From the NCBI RefSeq assembly GCF_030272615.1, contig NC_081410.1:509947442-510011441 (forward strand): 64,000 nucleotides of DNA, read 5' to 3'. Both the position numbers and the translations under genes were made by a program. Of this stretch, positions 58,801 through 64,000 are shown in pieces. Below the pieces are notes generated by a model that was given only the letters and a program-made list of their open reading frames with translations, searched no databases and was not told the DNA's origin. Numbering within the stretch: the first letter of the stretch is position 1; each line of letters starts with the position of its first letter. This DNA is from Cryptomeria japonica (taxonomy: Eukaryota > Streptophyta > Pinopsida > Cupressales > Cupressaceae).

Positions 58801-60059
58801 ATACACAGACTATCAACTTTCAAGCCTAGATTTTGTGTTGTCTTCTGGTCTACTTGCAAATATTTACTTTTTTCAATATGAGTAATCTAGGGTTATTCAT
58901 TTGAGTATGGATTGTAAGGCAATCTTAAATAAAGGCGTTTCTTATCTTTTTCTCCCTAGGAGAGAAATTAAATACGCATGAAGCATTTCTATCATTAAAT
59001 TCCTTCTGGGAGATTTTGAATTTGATGAATGCATTTTAGTTTGATTAGGGTAAATTCTTATGTATGTCAGGCATATGTGGGGTTTTATAGAAGCCAAGGT
59101 GATGGGATGTGTGGAGATATTTGATTGTGGAAGTATTGTTTAAACTTATATGACTTTGTGGCCTGGATAAGGCACTGGTATCAATTGTGGTTACCTTTTA
59201 CATATCTTGTAGGTAAATACTGAACATGAGTATAAGCTTTCTTTCTTTGTTTCAGTTAGTTTTGAGGTGATAAGATTCATTGGTTTTCGGACTGGTTTAC
59301 TATGGATCTATCTTTTAAAAGTGTGAAGTCAATTCACATAAGGTATACCTACCTGAACTTTGGATAAGTTCGAAGTGTAGAAGGTTGTAAAACCCTACCA
59401 TATGTTTCTCTGAAGTTTCCTTCTCTTTGATCTCTCTTTTGCAGACAAAGTTTATCATTTTATTATAAGGGTTTTTAAGGGGAATCAGATTTTTAGAGCA
59501 ACAGTCCTATTTTCACATTTGCGCCTTCATTACGCCCATCTAGAGATCGTAAAATTTGCCAATTTTTGGGGGATAGCTTTAAAATCAATGTAATATCCAT
59601 CCCTGAAAATTTTTTAAAAAGTTGGTTAGACCATGTGGGTTCCCACCACGGTCCTCAACTTTTTTCTCTAAATTTTGGGAGATTGATATGACTGTATTTA
59701 ATAGCTTAAAACTAGATGATTGGCTGATTTTATTGGTTTTTTATCCCTCTAGAATTGGAAATACCTTCAAAATTCAACATTTCAAATTTTAAGATTTTTT
59801 TCAAAATTAAGAGGTATTTCCTTGGCCCTAATTTTGAAATTCCAATTTCCTATCATTTTTTGAAATTGTGTCATCCTCTTCCTCCAACAAAGTTCAAATT
59901 GTGTAATCATTATTTTCCTAAATTTTTAATTAACCAATTTTGTAATCTTTGTTCCATAATTCAAAATTCAAATTTTCCCTTGAGTGGATGAGTTTTACCA
60001 CTATTAGTCATACCTATCCTATCCCCGTTAGTTGAAGCATTAGAATTAAGGCTTCCCAA
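52873..60059 (+). repeat. 7.2-kb direct repeat, copy 2 (block F)
   Basis: Same content and order as copy 1: module array 53210-54720, ORF1 55005-58503, AT-rich polyadenylation-like zone 58660-58810, leader to about 59985, first bases of gag. At 60059 (GCTTCCCAA) it leaves the F sequence and enters element E's gag. No purine tract precedes 52873. Confidence 0.85.
55005..58503 (+). pseudogene. ORF1 of block F, copy 2 (best preserved, about 1,170 codons)
   Basis: Starts MAPKREFSGKFNYHER and ends DDVYQEWIRK. The N-terminal half is globular and tryptophan-containing, with landmarks INDEMFRDVFGL, TLRAKGLYWSLC, PTHYMLMIAQILNP and FGWYSLLMHLFLFKGGDYFA. Then FHPFEEKAKFLILCFEDV precedes a linker. Near residues 860-915 there is a coiled coil (KKEARERAELQAKLEI), then a Pro/Ser stretch (FPARPPPTSPIIEFPPSPAP) and a second helical region. 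Breaks: a deletion of about 41 bp at 56819 that removes the nuclear-localisation-like motif seen in copy 1 and shifts the frame, and about eight stops. The collinear frame in two 8%-diverged copies shows it was a real gene. Function unknown; it may be an Ogre/Tat ORF1-type product. Confidence 0.6.
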
Positions 60060-63034
60060 GATTTAATTACCGAGGAGATGGAGCCTAATTTGGGTTTCTT
60101 TAATGAGGATCATGCTAATGTTTCCGGTTCTAATCATGTGCCTATTCACCCCATGGATGGATCCCATGATGAAGAAGAAGCTTTAAGTAGGATTTCTTTA
60201 TATTAACTTTCTACATTGGACAATCAATTTGACAGCTTTCAACAATGGATGTCCATTAATTCAAGGTCTTAAGTGCATGCTTCAAAGTGATAAGAGTAGA
60301 ATTGATATATTGTGTGGCATTGCACATATTGTTGATTATAACGTCATGCCTATCAAGAGTTGTGCTGAAACCCTAGGTTGATCACAACCTTCAACACAAG
60401 TCAATTATTTTATTCCTTTGACTAATCCTATGACTATTATTCCTAATTTCACATCTAACATCATGGCTACTTCAACTCAAAATTTCAGCCCGAAGTGGCA
60501 GAGGAGTGGGAGAATATAGCATCGAATCCTTCAAGGGAAGTAATATCGTGACAACCCACGAAGGTCAATATCTGGGAGGTCATTTGTTGCCCTCAAGAAG
60601 AAGCAGAGCCGGTGTGATGGGAGGATGATATTTCAACGTTCAATGCCCCCAAAAATCAAATCCTGTGTGATTCAGCTATGGAAGAGTAAAAAGATATCTC
60701 TGGTTCTCTATTTTTTGTTGCCTAGAATATGACCCAGTATCGATATATAAGGAAATCTGTTGGGAGCCGATATGGCTCATAAATTTTGACTATTTTTGAA
60801 TAATTTTGTTATGTTGATATATAATATCAAATTATACATATCATAAAGATGTATATTTTGATATAAGAATTTGTTTTCTCAAATTTCTTTTCATGTACCG
60901 AATAATGATATTCAAAGAATTTTAATTTCTAATTTACAAAAAGATATCAAGGAAAAAGCTTCTTTTGTCTAATTTTACTTCCTTTCTGCAGTTGTACACA
61001 ACACTCCACAATTATCAACTAGTTGTGAGTCAAATGGAGAAATCCACTCCTATGTCTTCGAGTGATAAGGGGAGAGTGTTCAAAAACCATTTACAAAGTT
61101 CAAACCAACAAAAATATTCATCAAGTTCAGTGATCCAATCAACAACAACCATATGAATGCTACAACAGGTTGCCTTCTATTTCTACTTTTTTCCAAAGAG
61201 AAGACAATTTACTTCCTGGAATGAATCTCTACATAGTATTATGTCTAAGTTATTGCATAGAAATGTTATCAAACTTCCTCCTATAAAACAAATTGATCCT
61301 TCTAAAATTTCATCTCCTTATTTTGATAACAATTCCTTTTGTCAATATCATAGTCAACCTGGTCATGATATTGAGAAATGTTTTTCATTGAAGAATAAGA
61401 TTCAAGACTTGATTGATAATAATACTATATTTGTGTCAGGTGTGAATGATAAAGGGAATGAATCAGTAGCTCTTCCTACTCAAAATCTTAATATTTTCAC
61501 TAATCCCTTGCCATCTTATACCTCTAATGTTATTTAGATTGTAACTAATTCTCTCTCCTCTGGAGAATTCACCTCTATGGCTCCAAACTTGGTTAATATG
61601 GTAGAAACACAAGATACACCTAAGGAACCTTGTATTATATTTTACCCTAGTGAGATCATTAGAGAACCTGATAACCCTTTATACATAGTTGCAAAGGTTA
61701 AGGATATCCCTTGTCGTAGGGACCTGATTTATCCCTCTTGCATGGTTAATGTCATAACTGAAGAGTATCTTTTCACTTTCTGATTGCACAAACCACTATA
61801 TAATGTTTATAATATGATTGTAAAGTTATTTTATGGCTTCTCTTATCCTACCATTGGCTCTATCACCCTTCCTATTGAAGTTCATGCTAAATCCATGGAT
61901 GTTGACTTTGTTATCATACCTTATTTTGGGCAATGTTGTGTGAAGTTGGGCTATCCTTGTCTATCTTCCATAAAGGCTATTGCTTCTCCAATCCACAAGT
62001 GTCTTAAATTTCCTCACAATGGAGAAATAAAAACCATGAACCATATCTTATTTTGTCCATCCGAAAGAAGCCCTGGTGTTCCTATTGATCTCTTTTGGGC
62101 TAAAAAATTTCAATGTCTTTAATCAAGGAGCGATGCTCTTTCTCAATCTTATAGAAAATGAAAGAACGATATTATCTTATCCTTAAGTAAACCTAGATCG
62201 CCAACACTTGAAATACCTATTATTCTTCAAGATGAGATTCTTCCCCTCACAGATAGAACTAATCTCCCTCCTATAGAAGATTGTCCACCTATCCCTATGG
62301 ATGTGACTTTACCTTCTCTTAAGGATAACAAAAATATTCTTCCTAAGGTCAGACATATACCTCCTCCTCATGATAGTCCTGGTCTCCTTCCTACACCTAA
62401 TATTCCTCCTTTCTATGGCACAGTTCCACCTCCTTCCTCTTATCGCGAGAAGAGGCCTGTTTCTCCTATTGTTCAACCAAAAAGACCTCAACCTAAACCT
62501 TCCACTATCGAGGATTGAAACGTTCCTACATTTTCAAGTAGTCCTCCTCCTTCTCAGCCTTCCACTAAGACTCGATGAATTCATTGTGCGAGAGAAAACC
62601 AATGAAGACGCCATGTTCAAGCTCGTGAAGCTATCCCTCAAAATACTCAATCTCCTCAGACTTTCACAATTGACATGATTCCCTTTTCTCCTAAGAAATA
62701 TTTTCAACCTACATCTCCAAATCATAAGTTGCACAAAACATGTGATGGTTTTACTTATATTTGTGTTCTTGCTCCTCTTTCTCTAAACTTTGATGAAGAA
62801 ATGGGTGAAAATGTTATTCATAATGGTAATACAACTCCTAATGCTTGTGACAATGAGTATGAGTATGTTGACATAAACAAGCATTTATCAGATGATTTTT
62901 CACAAACCCTAATCCTAGCTCCTAGAATAGAACAAAGTGACTTACAACATGAGCATATTCCTTGTTTGGATCTTGTGATAGATCCATCTATTGTGCTCAA
63001 TGTTGCTCCTCTAGCATGTTTCTCGCCTTCCTGA
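60060..63034 (+). pseudogene. gag: Element E Gag-protease with proline-rich tail
   Basis: The first part (DLITEEMEPNLGFFNEDHA, later LSTLDNQFDSFQQWM) is Gag cut off at its start by block F. From 60965 one frame runs to 63034 through a knuckle-like FCQYHSQPGHDIEKC with LKNKIQDLIDNN, then protease (CRRDLIYPSCMVNVITEEYL, where the catalytic Asp is Tyr; GSITLPIEV; IASPIHKCLKFPHNGE). A Pro-rich linker (62280-62515) and an acidic end follow. No reverse transcriptase or integrase. Four in-frame stops occur after 60965. The segment 60530-60930 fits no Gag reading and may hold an insertion or a rearrangement. The protease type is close to those of the Tat branch. Confidence 0.6.
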
Positions 63035-63828
63035 AATAGCGATCAACAAGATCAGGAGGCTGATATCATGCTAGATTCATAATATTAGCACTATAGCTCT
63101 TTCTCTCTCCCCTTTCTTTCTCTTTTGTGACCATTCTTCTATGCATATCCTTGTTCTTCTATTGTTCCCTTAATGTCTACTTGGGAACAATGCAAAGCAT
63201 TGAGATCTTTTCTTGGTCTCTTCCATGTGCACTCAAAAGACATCATCTCTTCCCTTTCTTCTAAGGTAGTGTCCTTTGGGGAATGAAGATTATTATATGC
63301 ATATACATACATGATATACATGAGTTATCATATATAATATTGACCCCAAGGAAAGTGACACTACCTCATGTTTTGTGTTCATTATCCTTGGGTTTATTTC
63401 TTGATTGGGGGCTAAATCCTTGTGATAGTGTGCTCCCTTTCATCTCTCTCTCTTGGGTGTATCCTACCCTAAAGAAATCTCTCCTAATAAGGTGCAGGTG
63501 ATCACTTTAATGTGGCGGCATATAATCCGCTCATACTTTCCTTCTTGTGATACTTAGAATTACTTAGTGAACTTTATTTTTCTTTGTAATCTTTTGTATC
63601 CTTGCTTTCATGACTCATAGTGAAGGGAACATTTCTACTTGCAATCATGGTTCTCCCCTTATTTATCTTCCCTTTTACTTTTTCAATCGAAGTTGTAAGA
63701 TCCTAAGTCCACTGGGGGCTTGGCGCATCTTGTCTCCTTGATGTGGTAAAAGTATTTCAATATTGTTTCCTTTAACATTATCGGTAGTATTGGTGTGTGC
63801 TTATACTCCTGCTAAAGTGGGGGCTAAA
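63035..63828 (+). other. Element E 3' untranslated interior and purine tract
   Basis: Pyrimidine-rich sequence with no coding motif. A related word pair near 63236 and 63340 (GGTAGTGTCCTTTGGGG and the complement of CCCCAAGGAAAGTGACACTACC) forms an inverted repeat of roughly 20 bp around an AT-rich loop. AAAGTGGGGGCTAA (63815-63828) is the polypurine tract. Confidence 0.45.
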
Positions 63829-64000
63829 TGTAGTGTTATTAAATTATGATCCTAGAAATTTTTTATTGCATTAGGGTCCTCATGCATGCGAGTTTGAATA
63901 CTCTATCCTAATCAGAGATTGAAGATTGCTCGGCTTGCAAAAACAACTTCTTCCTTGGCCTCTACATCACCTTGTCTACACTCTACCCAGGAGAAAGGGG
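63829..64000 (+). repeat. 3' LTR of element E, partial
   Basis: TGTAGTG start after the purine tract; homologous to 37599-37768, including TTCTTCCTTGGCCTCTAC and GAGAAAGGGG. Runs off the window. Confidence 0.65.

Larger units (their letters stand above)
37599..64000 (+). mobile_element. Very old Ty3-gypsy element E, continuing past the window
   Basis: A left LTR (37599-38823) and a right LTR start (63829) share their first 170 bp at an estimated 70-75% identity. Between them lie a leader, block F, and a gag-protease frame ending at 63034. A purine tract AAAGTGGGGGCTAA precedes the right LTR. There is no reverse transcriptase of its own. Given the divergence, the two LTRs could also belong to different copies of one family; the right end is outside the window, so a target duplication cannot be checked. 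Confidence 0.6.

Noticed and set aside
1-64000. CRISPR array, bacterial operon, rRNA or tRNA genes
   Set aside because: No regularly spaced repeats with unique spacers, no ribosome-binding-site-led gene clusters and no rRNA or tRNA signature were found; the content is plant nuclear repeats.

Overview
This is a gene-poor window of a repeat-rich nuclear genome from a land plant. Plant evidence: primer sites matching initiator-Met tRNA, Ty1-copia elements with Sirevirus-like traits, a Ty3-gypsy element with an extra archaeal-type RNase H (a Tat/Ogre trait), a plant-type LINE ORF1 remnant, and a sliver of chloroplast ycf2. The depth of nesting and the ycf2 fragment would suit a large-genome seed plant, perhaps a gymnosperm, but the sequence does not settle this. 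I see no intact host protein gene, rRNA, tRNA or CRISPR array.

Layout. 1-7.0 kb: AT-rich relics, namely an LTR edge with primer site (1361 on), a LINE ORF1 piece (2338-2800, minus) and pyrimidine-rich tracts with a (CT)31 run. 7.0-8.7 kb: a degenerate element with long terminal inverted repeats. 8.7-15.3 kb: an old minus-strand copia is split by a small TIR transposon (8962-15102), which is itself split by a young non-autonomous copia element (9678-14858, TSD GTTAT) encoding gag-protease plus an unrecognised acidic ORF. 15.3-18.2 kb: a ycf2 fragment, a hexamer microsatellite and a truncated minus-strand Sirevirus-like element (A).

18.2-37.5 kb is a three-deep stack. Element B (18416-37157) landed in a TATG/TA microsatellite, whose halves now flank it. 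Element C (21285-35390) landed in B's integrase, and element D (24578-30594, minus, TSD GATCT) landed in C's gag. LTR divergence sampled by eye falls in the expected order: B about 13%, C about 10%, D about 4-5%.

37.6-64 kb is a very old gypsy element E (LTRs 37599-38823 and 63829 to the window edge; gag-protease only). It encloses a 20.7-kb Tat-like block F: two direct repeats of about 7.2 kb (39395-46569, 52873-60059) around a gag-pol unit. Each repeat carries an array of about nine degenerate modules and a decayed ORF of about 1,170 codons of unknown function, upstream of gag. F's gag-pol has an RNase H in front of reverse transcriptase and a degenerate RNase H behind it.

All coding regions are broken by stops, frameshifts or lost catalytic residues. 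The main exception is the acidic ORF in the young copia element, which is open for about 300 codons. Premature stops are mostly TAG, and several integrase losses are G-to-A, as expected for decay of methylated cytosines. Divergence figures are rough hand counts on sampled stretches.
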